Of a DNA stretch of 64,000 nucleotides, positions 9,419 through 19,349 are shown piece after piece (the first letter of the stretch is position 1; each line of letters begins with the position of its first letter). This DNA is from Lachnospiraceae bacterium (lineage in GTDB: Bacteria; Bacillota; Clostridia; Lachnospirales; Lachnospiraceae): positions 186,001 to 250,000 of the forward strand of contig JAFVXW010000029.1 of assembly GCA_017500935.1 (NCBI GenBank). Direction: 5' to 3'. The notes beneath the pieces are model-generated. The model was not told the DNA's origin, searched no databases, and saw only the letters and a list, made by a program, of their open reading frames with translations. The position numbers and the translations under genes are program-made.

Positions 9419-9457
9419 AGTGTTTTATCTCCTGTAAAGGGAATGGGGAATGCGCAA

Positions 9458-11524
9458 TTACAGTTTCATTGCAACATCCCATGCGTTCCAGATAACGGTG
9501 CGCAGGTTGCCGACTTTCTTTGCATCGCCGACAATATGTACGTTTTTCGCTTTCTGTGCGATGGGAGCAGGGGTATAGCCTACGGAGAGGATTACGCTGT
9601 CAGCCTGGATGGGGAAGGTTTTGCCGGATTTGTCCACTGCAATGACGCCGTCTTTGGTCACTTCGGAAAGGCTGGTTTCCAGATAAACGGGAACCTTGTT
9701 TGCCGCAAAGAAGTCACGCAGGAAGCTGGAGTTTGCCAGACAGATACCTTTTACAGCGATCAGGTCGTCCTTCATTTCCACGATGGTGGGCTTTTTGCCC
9801 TGTAAGTACAGGTCGTATGCGATTTCACAGCCGGTCAGACCGCCGCCGATGATGGTTACGTTCTCACCGACTTCTTTTTCACCGAGCAGGTATTCGGTTG
9901 CGTCCATAGCCAGTTCAGCGCCCTTGATGGGAAGCTTTCTTGCTTTGGAACCGGTGGCAACGATGATCTCGTCAGCCTTTAAGCTGCTGATGTCTTTGAT
10001 CTCGGTATTGAGCTTAACTTCGATGGAAGGGTATTTTTTGATTTCGCGTTCATACCATGCGATCAGGGCGCGGTCTTTTTCTTTAAAGGAAGGAGCAGCT
10101 GCTGCGATGAAGATGCCGCCCAGTTTGTCGTCCTTTTCGTACAGGGTTACGGAATGACCGCGTTTGGCAAGTACGATCGCCGCTTCCATACCGCCGATAC
10201 CGCCGCCGATGACAGCAATGTTTTTCTTAACGGCAGCAGGTTCGATCTTATATTTTTTGGACTGCATAACGCTGGGAACAAGTGCGCAGCGTGCAAGGCC
10301 TCTGGTATCGCCGAAGCTCTGGTCATTTGCATGGCCTTTGTAGCTGGAGAAGTTAAAGCAGCCGTTGTGGCAGCAGATACAGGGTCTAATGTCTTCCAGA
10401 CGGTCTTCGATGAGCTTGGTGATCCATTCGCTGTCTGCAAGGAACTGTCTGGCAATGCCGACACCGTCGATCTGACCGGCAGCAACAGCTTCTGCGCCCA
10501 CATCGGGTTCCATACGGCCTGCGCAGACAACGGGGATGTCAACGAACTGCTTGATGTGTGCAACATCGGACAGGTTGCAGTTCTGGGGCATATACTGCGG
10601 GGGATGTGCCCAGTACCAGGAGTCATAGGTACCGTTGTCACAGTTTAACATGTCATAGCCTGCATCCTGCAGATATTTTGCGGCTTTTTCACTTTCTTCC
10701 ATGTCACGGCCGATTTCTGTGTATTCTTCGCCGGGTACGGCACCTACGCGGAAATCTTTTACCTTGGATTCCACGGAGTAACGCAGGGAAACAGGGAAAT
10801 CCTTGCCGCAGGAAGCTTTGATGGCTTTTACGATATCGGTGGCAAAACGATATCTGTTTTCAAAGGAACCGCCGTATTCGTCGGTACGCTTGTTGGTATA
10901 TTTTAAGGTGAACTGGTCAAGCAGATAACCTTCATGAACAGCGTGTACTTCCACACCGTCAACGCCTGCTTCCATACAAAGCTTTGCGGTCTTTGCAAAA
11001 GCGTCCACGATCTCTTTGATCTCTTCTACGGTCATGGCGCGGCAGGTTACGTCGGGTGCCCAGCGGGAAGGAAGTTCACTGGGGCTTGCCAGCTGATAGG
11101 AGGTGTCGATGATAGGTTTTGCGATGGTACGCAGAACGGAATTGTTGTGCAGAAGCAGCACATGGTCGGTGATCGCCCAGGAACGGCCCATGCCGGCTGT
11201 CATCTGTACAAACAGCTTGGCACCGGTTTTGTGGATCTCATCCATAAAGGTTTTGAGTTCTTTGAACATTTTTTTGTTCTGCCACAGCCAGCGGTTGCCG
11301 AGGGTGTCTTTGATGGGGGCGATACCGGGAATGATCAGGCCGACATTATTCTGTGCCCGTTCCAGGAAAAATTTGGCAGCTTCCTTATCAAAATGGTTGG
11401 GTTCCATCCATCCAAAGAGGGAAGTACCGCCCATGGGGCAGAGAACAATTCTGTTTTTGATCTCTACATTGCCGATCTTCCAGGGCGTAAAGAGTGCGTC
11501 ATACTTGGGATCTGTCTTTTGCAT
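9458..11524 (-). CDS. Old-yellow-enzyme-type NAD(P)H:flavin/enoate reductase with Fe-S cluster
   Basis: A 688-residue protein of the 2,4-dienoyl-CoA reductase/BaiCD-BaiH type. The N-terminal FMN TIM barrel (about residues 1-370) has NRIVLCPMGG and HAVHEGYLLDQF ... RTDEYGGSFENR. A 4Fe-4S motif CICCHNGCF plus a later ARCAL follows at about 370-410. The C-terminal FAD/NAD fold has GGGIGGMEAA and IIGGGLTGCEIA. It reduces activated C=C bonds, and the substrate cannot be told from sequence. The ATG at 11524 has an AAAGGA site. It is the first gene of the minus-strand reductase-AcnX set. Confidence 0.92.
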   Translation of the reverse strand: MQKTDPKYDALFTPWKIGNVEIKNRIVLCPMGGTSLFGWMEPNHFDKEAAKFFLERAQNNVGLIIPGIAPIKDTLGNRWLWQNKKMFKELKTFMDEIHKTGAKLFVQMTAGMGRSWAITDHVLLLHNNSVLRTIAKPIIDTSYQLASPSELPSRWAPDVTCRAMTVEEIKEIVDAFAKTAKLCMEAGVDGVEVHAVHEGYLLDQFTLKYTNKRTDEYGGSFENRYRFATDIVKAIKASCGKDFPVSLRYSVESKVKDFRVGAVPGEEYTEIGRDMEESEKAAKYLQDAGYDMLNCDNGTYDSWYWAHPPQYMPQNCNLSDVAHIKQFVDIPVVCAGRMEPDVGAEAVAAGQIDGVGIARQFLADSEWITKLIEDRLEDIRPCICCHNGCFNFSSYKGHANDQSFGDTRGLARCALVPSVMQSKKYKIEPAAVKKNIAVIGGGIGGMEAAIVLAKRGHSVTLYEKDDKLGGIFIAAAAPSFKEKDRALIAWYEREIKKYPSIEVKLNTEIKDISSLKADEIIVATGSKARKLPIKGAELAMDATEYLLGEKEVGENVTIIGGGLTGCEIAYDLYLQGKKPTIVEMKDDLIAVKGICLANSSFLRDFFAANKVPVYLETSLSEVTKDGVIAVDKSGKTFPIQADSVILSVGYTPAPIAQKAKNVHIVGDAKKVGNLRTVIWNAWDVAMKL

Positions 11525-11689
11525 AGATAACGGTCCTTTCTGTAAAAAGTGTGCGCCGTACGCATATATCGCGCATGGGGATACCGGAGGTATCTTCTGA
11601 AACGGCGCAGCTGTTATCTTTATCATAAGGGATTGGGGCTGATTTCGCAATTAAATTGCATATGGAATTGTACAAGTTTTTATTATTCT

Positions 11690-11718
11690 TTGCACTTTGG
11701 TTCATCTTTTGCTATGAT
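11690..11718 (+). promoter_or_regulatory. Promoter of the PHP gene
   Basis: TTGCAC (11690-11695), 17-bp spacer, TATGAT (11713-11718), about 50 bp before the ATG at 11769 and in the divergent gap with the flavin reductase. Confidence 0.7.
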
Positions 11719-11768
11719 GGGAACAAACAGTAAATGCTGTCCGCTGTTTGGCGGCAAAAGGAGATATC

Positions 11769-12500
11769 ATGGAACTTCATCAGTTAAAAGAAACTTTAAA
11801 ACAGCAATATCCTTACAGAACAGAGCTGCATGCGCACTGCAGCCCGGCATCTCCCTGCGGAGATCTGCCGCCGGAGGAAGTGGTGCGTATTTTTCATGAG
11901 TCAGGATTTTCGGGACTGGCCCTGACCAACCATTTTTTTCCCAATCTTTCGATGCAGCTTCTGGGAGAGATGAATAAGGAAAAATATTTGGATATGTATA
12001 TCGGCAATTACCATGCTGCGCTGGAAGAAGGCGAAAAGCTTGGCATGAAGATCTGGCTGGGAGCAGAACTGCGCTGGAGTGCTCTTGGAGACAGTGATTA
12101 TCTGATCTATGGTATAGATGAGGCAATGCTTTCTGATATTTTTGATTATCTGAATACGGATCCGGCGACTTTTGTCAGAGAGTGCAAGAGTGAGAAGAGC
12201 TTTTTTATACAGGCCCATCCTTTCCGCAACAACTGTGTGGCGCTGGATGCAGAGCTTTTAGACGGCGTGGAGGTGTTTAATATGCACCCCGGTCATAACA
12301 GCCGTCCTGCCATTACCGCCCGTCATTATCAGCATACCGATCTGCGTGTGCTGATGGGAACAGATTATCACCATCCCGGTCATCATGACATCTGCGCGAC
12401 CCGTATGGCATCTCTTCCGGCAGATTCCTTTGAACTGGCGGCACTGCTTAAAAGAGGAGAATATGTGCTGGAAGTTGGGAAAAGTATAATATTACCATAA
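11769..12500 (+). CDS. PHP-domain phosphoesterase-like protein
   Basis: A 243-residue PHP-fold metal-dependent hydrolase. Metal-ligand motifs are visible: the ELHAHCSP opening, LTNHFF after the second strand, IQAHPFRN, and the late GTDYHHPG. The start ATG at 11769 has AAAGGAG 5 bp upstream; an in-frame TTG at 11748 is less likely. PHP enzymes cleave phosphate esters, but the substrate is unknown. It is divergent from the enoate reductase. A second PHP protein lies in the sugar cluster at 22.8 kb. Confidence 0.88.
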   Translation: MELHQLKETLKQQYPYRTELHAHCSPASPCGDLPPEEVVRIFHESGFSGLALTNHFFPNLSMQLLGEMNKEKYLDMYIGNYHAALEEGEKLGMKIWLGAELRWSALGDSDYLIYGIDEAMLSDIFDYLNTDPATFVRECKSEKSFFIQAHPFRNNCVALDAELLDGVEVFNMHPGHNSRPAITARHYQHTDLRVLMGTDYHHPGHHDICATRMASLPADSFELAALLKRGEYVLEVGKSIILP

Positions 12501-12662
12501 ATAATTCTGAAAAATATCTTATGAAAAAGTCAAGAAACAGCTAAGAAAAACAGGTATGTCTGCTAAGAAACGGATAAGAGAAGCCGCAAACTATATCTAA
12601 TTACAGCCGGTTGTGCTAGTCTACAGGTTATCAATATTACATCAGAAAGGAAGTATGTACTT

Positions 12663-14162
12663 ATGATGACTTTTATCTTAGGTGTGGTTATCCTCTTAGT
12701 GGGCGGCGCATTATACGGCCGTTTCTGCGAAAAGGTATTCGGACCTGACGACAGAAAGACACCTGCTTACGAAAAAGAAGACGGTGTTGACTATGTTCCT
12801 ATGAAAGGCTGGAAAAACAGCCTGATCAACCTGCTGAATATTGCAGGTACCGGTCCTATTTTCGGACCTATTCAGGGTATCCTTTTTGGACCCATCGCAT
12901 TCATCACCATCCCGATCGGTAATATTATCGGTGGTGCAATGCACGATTTCTTCTCCGGTATGATCTGTCTGCGTGACGGTGGTACCCAGATGCCTGCAAT
13001 GGTTCGCCGTTACAGCAACCAGAAGATTTTCCGTATCTACCAGATTTTTGTATGTCTGCTTCTGTTGCTTGTAGGTGCAGTATTCATCTATACCCCTGGT
13101 GATATCGCTGCAACCCAGGTATTTGGCTTTGACGGCAAAGCTACTTCCGTATCCACCTGGATCATTTACGGTGCAATTTTTGCATATTACCTGATCGCAA
13201 CCGTGTTCCCGATCGATGCGATCATCGGCCGCATCTATCCTGTATTCGGTGCGATCCTGATGTTCTCCGCAATCGGCGTATTTATCGGTCTGTTCGTAAA
13301 GGGCTATCCTCTGGTAAACCTTTGGGATGACTGGTATTCTCCTTTTATGGATGCATTTGTGAAAAACGCTGACGGCACTGCAGTTGCATTCAGCTACGGT
13401 GATTACTTCACTGCACAGCGTTTCTTCCCTACCTTCTTTATCACTGTTGCCTGTGGTATTCTGTCCGGTTTCCATTCCACTCAGACTTCCATCATCTCCC
13501 GTACCATGAAGTCCGAGCGTCAGGGACGTATGACTTTCTACAACATGATGATCCTGGAAGGCTTCATCGCAATGGTTTGGGCTGCAGCAGCTATGGGTGC
13601 TTACAACCTTGGTATGCGTGAAGCGCTTGCTTCCGGTGCTACCGGTACTGTAGGTGCTGTATGTAAGGATCTGTTAGGACCTATCGGCGGTATCATTGCT
13701 CTGCTTGGTATCATCGTTCTTCCTATCACCTCCGGTGACACTGCACTTCGCGGTTTGAGACTGACTGTTGCAGAATCCTTAAACATCGACCAGAGCACCA
13801 ACAAGAAACGTCTGGTTCTTTCCGGCATTATCTTTGCTCTGGTAGCAGTTATCCTGGTATTTGCAAAAGTAAATTCCAACGGCTTCAACATCCTGTGGAG
13901 ATACTTTGCATGGGCTAACCAGACACTGTCTCTGTTTGCATTCCTTGCTATTGCAGTTTGGATGTATGAAAACAAGAAGAGCAAATTCGTATGGATGCCT
14001 CTGATCCCCGGCGGTTTCTACGCATTCATCACCACTACCTACCTTGCAAATGCAAAGATCGGTTTCAACCTGCCCTGGGGCGTTGCTTACGTGATCGGTG
14101 CAGTTTGCTGCCTGGCTTACATTGCGGCAATCGTTTGGTACGGCAAAAAACGTGCGAAATAA
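12663..14162 (+). CDS. cstA: CstA-family carbon starvation transporter
   Basis: A 499-residue, strongly hydrophobic protein with a dozen or more membrane segments. CstA signatures are present: GGALYGRFCEKVFGPDD, the segment NIAGTGPIFGPIQGILFGP, HDFFSGMICLRDGG, and later GFHSTQTSIISRTMKSE and ITSGDTALRGLRL. Family members import peptides or pyruvate. Codon use is strongly biased toward a few codons, suggesting high expression. An AGAAAGGA ribosome site precedes two tandem ATGs. The 160 bp upstream is A-rich leader with no clear promoter match. Confidence 0.93.
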   Translation: MMTFILGVVILLVGGALYGRFCEKVFGPDDRKTPAYEKEDGVDYVPMKGWKNSLINLLNIAGTGPIFGPIQGILFGPIAFITIPIGNIIGGAMHDFFSGMICLRDGGTQMPAMVRRYSNQKIFRIYQIFVCLLLLLVGAVFIYTPGDIAATQVFGFDGKATSVSTWIIYGAIFAYYLIATVFPIDAIIGRIYPVFGAILMFSAIGVFIGLFVKGYPLVNLWDDWYSPFMDAFVKNADGTAVAFSYGDYFTAQRFFPTFFITVACGILSGFHSTQTSIISRTMKSERQGRMTFYNMMILEGFIAMVWAAAAMGAYNLGMREALASGATGTVGAVCKDLLGPIGGIIALLGIIVLPITSGDTALRGLRLTVAESLNIDQSTNKKRLVLSGIIFALVAVILVFAKVNSNGFNILWRYFAWANQTLSLFAFLAIAVWMYENKKSKFVWMPLIPGGFYAFITTTYLANAKIGFNLPWGVAYVIGAVCCLAYIAAIVWYGKKRAK

Positions 14163-14186
14163 AAATTGAATAACGGAACAAAAATA

Positions 14187-14220
14187 AGGAGCTCATGCCG
14201 GTTATCTGGCATGGGCTCCT
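14187..14220. terminator. Bidirectional terminator overlapping the AraC stop
   Basis: A 13-bp stem with one mismatch (AGGAGCTCATGCC with 14208-14220) has its loop on the stop codon of the minus-strand AraC gene. T-rich sequence follows on the minus strand; on the plus strand it ends cstA. Confidence 0.7.
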
Positions 14221-15437
14221 AATTGTTTGCGGTAAAGACTCGGCGTGAATCCGGTCTGTTTTTTGAAAAGCTTAATGAAGTAATTGACATCCTGAAAACC
14301 GCATTCCAGGGCAATTTCCTGTACCGAGCGGCTGGAAGTCTGCAAAAGCATGATACCGTGGTCAACCCGCTGTCTGTTTATAAATTCTGTCAGGGTACAT
14401 CCGTATTCCTGATGAAACAGGTTAGACAGATAACTGCTGTTGACATTGAGCTGTTCCGAAATGGTTTTTAAGGAAAGGTCTGCGGTCAGATCGTACTGTA
14501 CCAGTGTGATGGTCTGACCGACATAATAGGAATACTGGCTGATGGAATGCTTTTTGACCAGCTGGCAGAAGCTTCGGATCATTTCTTCCTGTAAAGTCAT
14601 GCTCTGACGGATCGTGTGTATTTTTTCAATGGCAGCAGCATAATGGGAGGACAGCTTATGGATGTGGAGAGGGTGTACACCTCCGTATTCCGCGGCCTTG
14701 CGCAGAAGTGTTTTTAACATGATCAGGTAGTTTTTCCGGTCCCGCAGAGAGTCGCTGAGTCTTTGCTCGGAGCCGTTGTTGAACACCGTGGAGGCAATGG
14801 TGGTCACCATGTGCAGCTTGCCTTTGCTGACGGCCTCCATCAGCTGGTTTTCATTGGCATAGTTTTGTTCCAGCGTGGAAAGATTGAAGGCGGCATTGTG
14901 TTCGTTCAGGGTGGTCAGCGAGTAAGGAATCGGTTCATGGCGGTCCGGGATGGCATAGTCTACATATTCCATGGTATATTGCTCAGGAGATCCCCACAGA
15001 TGGAGAGCCAGTGTTTTGGTCATGCCAAGAAGCAGATTTTCATCCTCTATAAGAGGAAGCGAAGTGTAATACAGCTGCATCTGGCGGAGCTGGTCCTCGG
15101 TCAGATTCAGCATCTGTGCCTTCTTCTCCACCTGTTTGGCAGAAGGCAGGGAGAGCAGGTAAGGACCGATGAAAAAGTAAGCATCCTGTCCGGGAAGGCG
15201 CATAAAAATATAACTGCAGCTGTACTCATCATAAAAACGGTAAATGGTATTATCCCTGGCTAAAGCCATGGAATTCTGCAGAAAAACCGCATAATTATCC
15301 AGACCAAACAGATTGGCGCGCAGATGCAGGTCAATGCAGGGCGGAATCTGGCTGGAGGGGTTTTCGATGACGCAGCTGTCGATATTCATATCTTTAAGCA
15401 GCTGGCGCAAAAATGAAAGCTGTATCCGGTATTCCAT
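14202..15437 (-). CDS. AraC-family regulator of the GPH/GH2 module
   Basis: A 411-residue regulator. The last about 100 residues carry two HTH motifs of AraC/XylS type (LSLKTISEQLNVNSSYLSNL, then RSVQEIALECGFQDVNYFIKLFKK). The N-terminal 300 residues are a ligand-sensing region with no recognised fold. It is divergent from the GPH importer and GH2 genes and so is probably their sugar-responsive activator. The start at 15437 has AAAAGGAG upstream. Confidence 0.9.
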   Translation of the reverse strand: MEYRIQLSFLRQLLKDMNIDSCVIENPSSQIPPCIDLHLRANLFGLDNYAVFLQNSMALARDNTIYRFYDEYSCSYIFMRLPGQDAYFFIGPYLLSLPSAKQVEKKAQMLNLTEDQLRQMQLYYTSLPLIEDENLLLGMTKTLALHLWGSPEQYTMEYVDYAIPDRHEPIPYSLTTLNEHNAAFNLSTLEQNYANENQLMEAVSKGKLHMVTTIASTVFNNGSEQRLSDSLRDRKNYLIMLKTLLRKAAEYGGVHPLHIHKLSSHYAAAIEKIHTIRQSMTLQEEMIRSFCQLVKKHSISQYSYYVGQTITLVQYDLTADLSLKTISEQLNVNSSYLSNLFHQEYGCTLTEFINRQRVDHGIMLLQTSSRSVQEIALECGFQDVNYFIKLFKKQTGFTPSLYRKQLGAHAR

Positions 15438-15458
15438 GTTCTGATTCTCCTTTTGTCC

Positions 15459-15487
15459 ATTATATGTGTTATTTTTGGTGATTTCAA
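15459..15487 (-). promoter_or_regulatory. Strong promoter of the AraC gene
   Basis: On the minus strand TTGAAA (15482-15487), exactly 17 bp, then a perfect TATAAT (15459-15464), 22 bp upstream of the AraC ATG. Confidence 0.75.
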
Positions 15488-15593
15488 GAAAATAGGCAAA
15501 AATAATACGATGATCACAAAAGGCTTTACGATTTTCCTTTTGTTTTTTCCTTTAGAATAGAAAATAACGAATATTCGCAAAGGAGAAACAATT

Positions 15594-16988
15594 ATGAGCA
15601 AAATTCCCGCTACCTTCCAGCCTTTTGGATGGAAAGACAAAGTCGGCTACATGATCGGTAATGTGGCAAATGACTTCACCTTTATTCTGGCAAGCCTGTA
15701 TCTGCAGGTGTTTTACACAGACGTGCTGGGTATCAATGCAGTCCTTGTAGGTACCATGTTCCTGGTAGCACGAATCGTGGATGCGTTCACGGATACCGCA
15801 ATGGGCAGAATCTGTGACAAGACAAAGGCAACCAAAAACGGCAAATTCAAACCCTGGCTGCTGCGCGCCTGCGGCCCTGTGGCACTGGCATCTTTTTTGA
15901 TGTACCAGACCTTTGCGGCAGGTCTGCCGATGACGCTGCGCGTTATTTACATGTTTGTGACCTATCTGCTGTGGGGAAGTATCTGTTACACCTGTATCAA
16001 CATTCCTTACGGTTCCATGGCTTCTGTGATGAGTAATGAGCCTGACCACCGTGCAGCACTTTCCACATTCCGCGGCGTTGGCTCCATGATTCCCCAGATT
16101 CTTGTAGGTGTTGTGGTTCCTATGTTTTTGTATACCACTCTGGAAGACGGCACCAAAGTTGCCAATGCATCCGCATTCCCTGTCGTTGCGCTGGTAACTG
16201 CACTGCTGGCAGCGGCATGTTACATCATCTGTTACTTTATGTGTACGGAACGTGTGAAGGTAACAGAAGAAAGCACTGCGATTTCCTTTAAGGATACTTT
16301 AAAGGCACTGGCAGGAAACCGTGCCCTGATCGGTATTTCTCTGGTATTTATCTGCTACCTGGGTGCGCAGATGTTAAACCAGACCATCAACAACTATATT
16401 TTCAAGGATTATTTTGGAAATACCATGGGTTTGAGCGTGATGAATGCGGCAGGTTTTGCACCTGCGCTGATCCTTGCACCCTGTGCAGTTCCGCTGGCGC
16501 GTAAATTCGGTAAAAAAGAACTGGGTATCTTTGCCTCCGCTCTGGGAACCGTGGCATTCGGCGGCCTGTTCATCATGAAAACCACCAATATGTGGGCCTA
16601 TACCATCATCAATATCGTAGGTCTTTTGGGCTTTGGTCTGTTTAACCTGATCATCTGGGCATTTGTAAGTGACGTTATCGACGATCAGGAAGTACGCACC
16701 GGCAGCCGCGAAGACGGTACGATTTATGCGGTCTGCTCCTTTGCACGCAAGCTCGGTCAGGCGATCGCCAGTGCGCTGGGCGGCTGGTCTTTAGGCTGGA
16801 TCGGTTACATGGAGGGCTCCATGACCGGACAGACAGAAGCAGTAAAAAGCGGTATTTACAACATTGCTACTTTAGTTCCCATGATCCTGTATCTGACAGT
16901 GGGTATTTGTCTGCTTGTCATTTACCCTCTGGGCAAGAAAAAGGTTGCTGAAAATACTGCCTTCTTAAAAGCAAAAAGAGGCGAATAA
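15594..16988 (+). CDS. GPH-family sugar:cation symporter (MFS)
   Basis: A 464-residue, 12-segment importer of the glycoside-pentoside-hexuronide family. The N-terminal GWKDKVGYMIGNVANDFTF and the loop DKTKATKNGKFKPWLLRA are typical of GPH proteins, as is the cytoplasmic segment DVIDDQEVRTGSREDG. AAAGGAG lies 8 bp before the ATG. The GH2 gene starts 27 bp downstream, so the two form an import-and-hydrolysis unit, probably for a beta-galactoside or beta-glucuronide, under the divergent AraC protein. Confidence 0.92.
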   Translation: MSKIPATFQPFGWKDKVGYMIGNVANDFTFILASLYLQVFYTDVLGINAVLVGTMFLVARIVDAFTDTAMGRICDKTKATKNGKFKPWLLRACGPVALASFLMYQTFAAGLPMTLRVIYMFVTYLLWGSICYTCINIPYGSMASVMSNEPDHRAALSTFRGVGSMIPQILVGVVVPMFLYTTLEDGTKVANASAFPVVALVTALLAAACYIICYFMCTERVKVTEESTAISFKDTLKALAGNRALIGISLVFICYLGAQMLNQTINNYIFKDYFGNTMGLSVMNAAGFAPALILAPCAVPLARKFGKKELGIFASALGTVAFGGLFIMKTTNMWAYTIINIVGLLGFGLFNLIIWAFVSDVIDDQEVRTGSREDGTIYAVCSFARKLGQAIASALGGWSLGWIGYMEGSMTGQTEAVKSGIYNIATLVPMILYLTVGICLLVIYPLGKKKVAENTAFLKAKRGE

Positions 16989-17015
16989 GTTTCGGTATCA
17001 TATCGGAGAGATTGT

Positions 17016-19292
17016 ATGCGAAATATAAAAAATATCAATCAGGAATGGTTTTTTCATAAAGGCGTGACAGAGATTGCGGCCGGTCTGTCTGAATCCGGTG
17101 AGTCTGTAAGCCTGCCCCATACCTGGAATGCAAAAGACGGTCAGGACGGCGGAAATGATTATTTCCGCGGCACCTGCTGTTATGCAAAAAAAATGATGAG
17201 ATCTGAGCTGCCTGCGGGAGAAAAGTGTTTTCTGGAAATCAACGGTGCCAACTCCTCAGCGAAGCTGTATGTAAACGGTACTTGTCTGGCAGAACATGAC
17301 GGCGGTTATTCCACCTGGCGTACCGATATCACGGAGGTTTTACAGGAAGAAAACACAATCTGTATTTTTGTGGACAATGCAGCCAATGAAACCGTGTATC
17401 CCCAGACTGCGGATTTTACCTTCTACGGCGGTCTGTACCGTGATGTAAACCTGATCGGACTTGCGGCAGCGCATTTTGAACTGGAAGAAAACGGCGGCCC
17501 CGGCCTGCATGTCACTCCGGTGATGGAAGGCGCGGATGCAAAGGTTTCCGTGAAGGCTTTTGTGAAAAACAAAGGCGCAGAGGATGTCGTAGTATACCGC
17601 ATTTTTGACAGGGAAGGCAATGAGATCGCTGCACAGGAAAGTTGCGGCGAATTTGTGATCAGACAGGCACATCTTTGGGACGGCGTAAAAGACCCGTATT
17701 TATATACCGCGCAGGCAGCACTTTATCGCGGTGAGGAGGAACTGGACTGCGTATCCGCACGTTTTGGCTGCAGAAGCTTTTACGTGGACCCTCAGAAGGG
17801 ATTTTTCTTAAACGGCCGCAGTTATCCGCTGCGCGGCGTGAGCCGTCATCAGGACCGTTGGGAGATCGGCAATGCGCTGCTGCCAGAGCATCATAAAGAG
17901 GATATGGACCTGATCTGTGAAGTGGGTGCCAACACCATCCGTCTTGCACATTATCAGCATGACCAGTATTTTTATGATCTGTGCGATGAGCGCGGTATGG
18001 TGGTGTGGGCGGAAATTCCCTATATTTCCCGCCATATGGCGGATGCCAACGAAAATACCCATCAGCAGATGAAGGAGCTGATCACCCAGTGCTATAATCA
18101 TCCCAGTATCTGCATGTGGGGCTTATCCAACGAGATCACCATGGACGGTGCCAAGGATCCTGATCTGATCCAGAATCACAGGGTGCTCAATGATCTGGTG
18201 CACAGTATGGACGCGACCCGCCCCACCACCATCGCCTGCATTTCCATGTGCGGGATGGAGGAAGAATATGTGCACATTCCGGATCTTGTCAGTTATAACC
18301 ACTATTTTGGCTGGTACGGCGGCAGTCTGGAAGAATACGGCCCCTGGTTTGACAAATTCCATGAAAAGTATCCCAATACTCCCATCGGTATCAGTGAATA
18401 CGGCTGTGAGGCATTAAACTGGCATAATTCCAAGCCTGAAAGCGGTGATTATTCCGAAGAATATCAGGCAGTTTATCATGAGTCCCTGATCCGTCAGCTG
18501 TTTTCCAGAGAGTATATCTGGGCAACCCATGTCTGGAATATGTTTGATTTTGGTGCGGATGCCCGTGCCGAGGGCGGCGAAAACGGTCAGAACCACAAAG
18601 GTTTGATCACCATTGACCGTAAGTACAAAAAGGATGCTTTTTATGCTTACAAGGCATGGCTTTCCGATGAACCCTTTGTACATCTGTGCGGTAAGCGTTA
18701 TGTGGACCGTGTGGAGGATGTGACAAAGATCACGGTTTATTCCAATCTGCCGGAAGTGGAACTGTTTGCCAACGGCGTGAGTGTGGGCAAAAAGACAGCC
18801 AAAGACCATTTCTTCTATTTTGAAGTGGCAAACAGCGGTGAAACCAGACTGGAAGCTGTTGCCGGAGAGCATCGGGATGAAGGTGTGATCCGTAAGGTGG
18901 ACACCATGAATCCGGACTATATTTTAAGAGAGCAGGGCGCTGTCTTAAACTGGTTTGATATCGTTGAGATCGAGGGGCGTTTTTCCTTAAATGACAAACT
19001 GGGCGAGATCATGAAAACCTTCCGCGGTAAACTGTGGTTTGCGGGACTGTTTATGACACTGGCAAAGAAAATGAGTCAGAATACCCCCCAGTCCAAGGAT
19101 AAGGACAAAAAGAAAAAGAAGAAAAAGGCCAAAAACCCTGAAATGAACAGCGGTGTGATGAATATGATCGGCGGCTTTACTGTGCTGCGTTTTACCGGTA
19201 TGCTGGGTATGCGCAATGTCACCTTTACCAAGGAAGAACTGCTGAAAATGAACGCACAGCTTAACCGCATCAGAAAACCTGCAAAGAAATAA
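17016..19292 (+). CDS. GH2 beta-glycosidase with Lys-rich C-terminal tail
   Basis: A 758-residue cytoplasmic GH2 enzyme. The order is sugar-binding domain (to about 150), Ig domain (about 150-250), TIM barrel (about 255-560) and an Ig-like lid. The acid/base Glu is in CMWGLSNEITMDG and the nucleophile Glu in PIGISEYGCEALNWH. After about residue 640 a helical tail contains a tract of about ten Lys/Asp residues, then GFTVLRF ... FTKEELLKMNAQLNRI. Similar C-terminal helices occur in some clostridial beta-galactosidases, but the Lys tract is unusual. It is downstream partner of the GPH importer. Confidence 0.92.
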   Translation: MRNIKNINQEWFFHKGVTEIAAGLSESGESVSLPHTWNAKDGQDGGNDYFRGTCCYAKKMMRSELPAGEKCFLEINGANSSAKLYVNGTCLAEHDGGYSTWRTDITEVLQEENTICIFVDNAANETVYPQTADFTFYGGLYRDVNLIGLAAAHFELEENGGPGLHVTPVMEGADAKVSVKAFVKNKGAEDVVVYRIFDREGNEIAAQESCGEFVIRQAHLWDGVKDPYLYTAQAALYRGEEELDCVSARFGCRSFYVDPQKGFFLNGRSYPLRGVSRHQDRWEIGNALLPEHHKEDMDLICEVGANTIRLAHYQHDQYFYDLCDERGMVVWAEIPYISRHMADANENTHQQMKELITQCYNHPSICMWGLSNEITMDGAKDPDLIQNHRVLNDLVHSMDATRPTTIACISMCGMEEEYVHIPDLVSYNHYFGWYGGSLEEYGPWFDKFHEKYPNTPIGISEYGCEALNWHNSKPESGDYSEEYQAVYHESLIRQLFSREYIWATHVWNMFDFGADARAEGGENGQNHKGLITIDRKYKKDAFYAYKAWLSDEPFVHLCGKRYVDRVEDVTKITVYSNLPEVELFANGVSVGKKTAKDHFFYFEVANSGETRLEAVAGEHRDEGVIRKVDTMNPDYILREQGAVLNWFDIVEIEGRFSLNDKLGEIMKTFRGKLWFAGLFMTLAKKMSQNTPQSKDKDKKKKKKKAKNPEMNSGVMNMIGGFTVLRFTGMLGMRNVTFTKEELLKMNAQLNRIRKPAKK

Positions 19293-19321
19293 AGTTGGCT
19301 GTCAAAACCTCCAACTGAATA

Positions 19322-19349
19322 TTGCAAAACCTCCTGTGTCTGTTATGAT
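19322..19349 (+). promoter_or_regulatory. Promoter of the URO-D-like operon
   Basis: TTGCAA (19322-19327), 16 bp, TATGAT (19344-19349). The transcript would begin near 19356, after the left arm of the hairpin at 19326-19376. Confidence 0.6.

Noticed and set aside
12711-13475. 254-codon minus-strand frame opposite cstA
   Set aside because: It is a mirror of the strongly biased cstA codons, lacks a ribosome site and matches no family.
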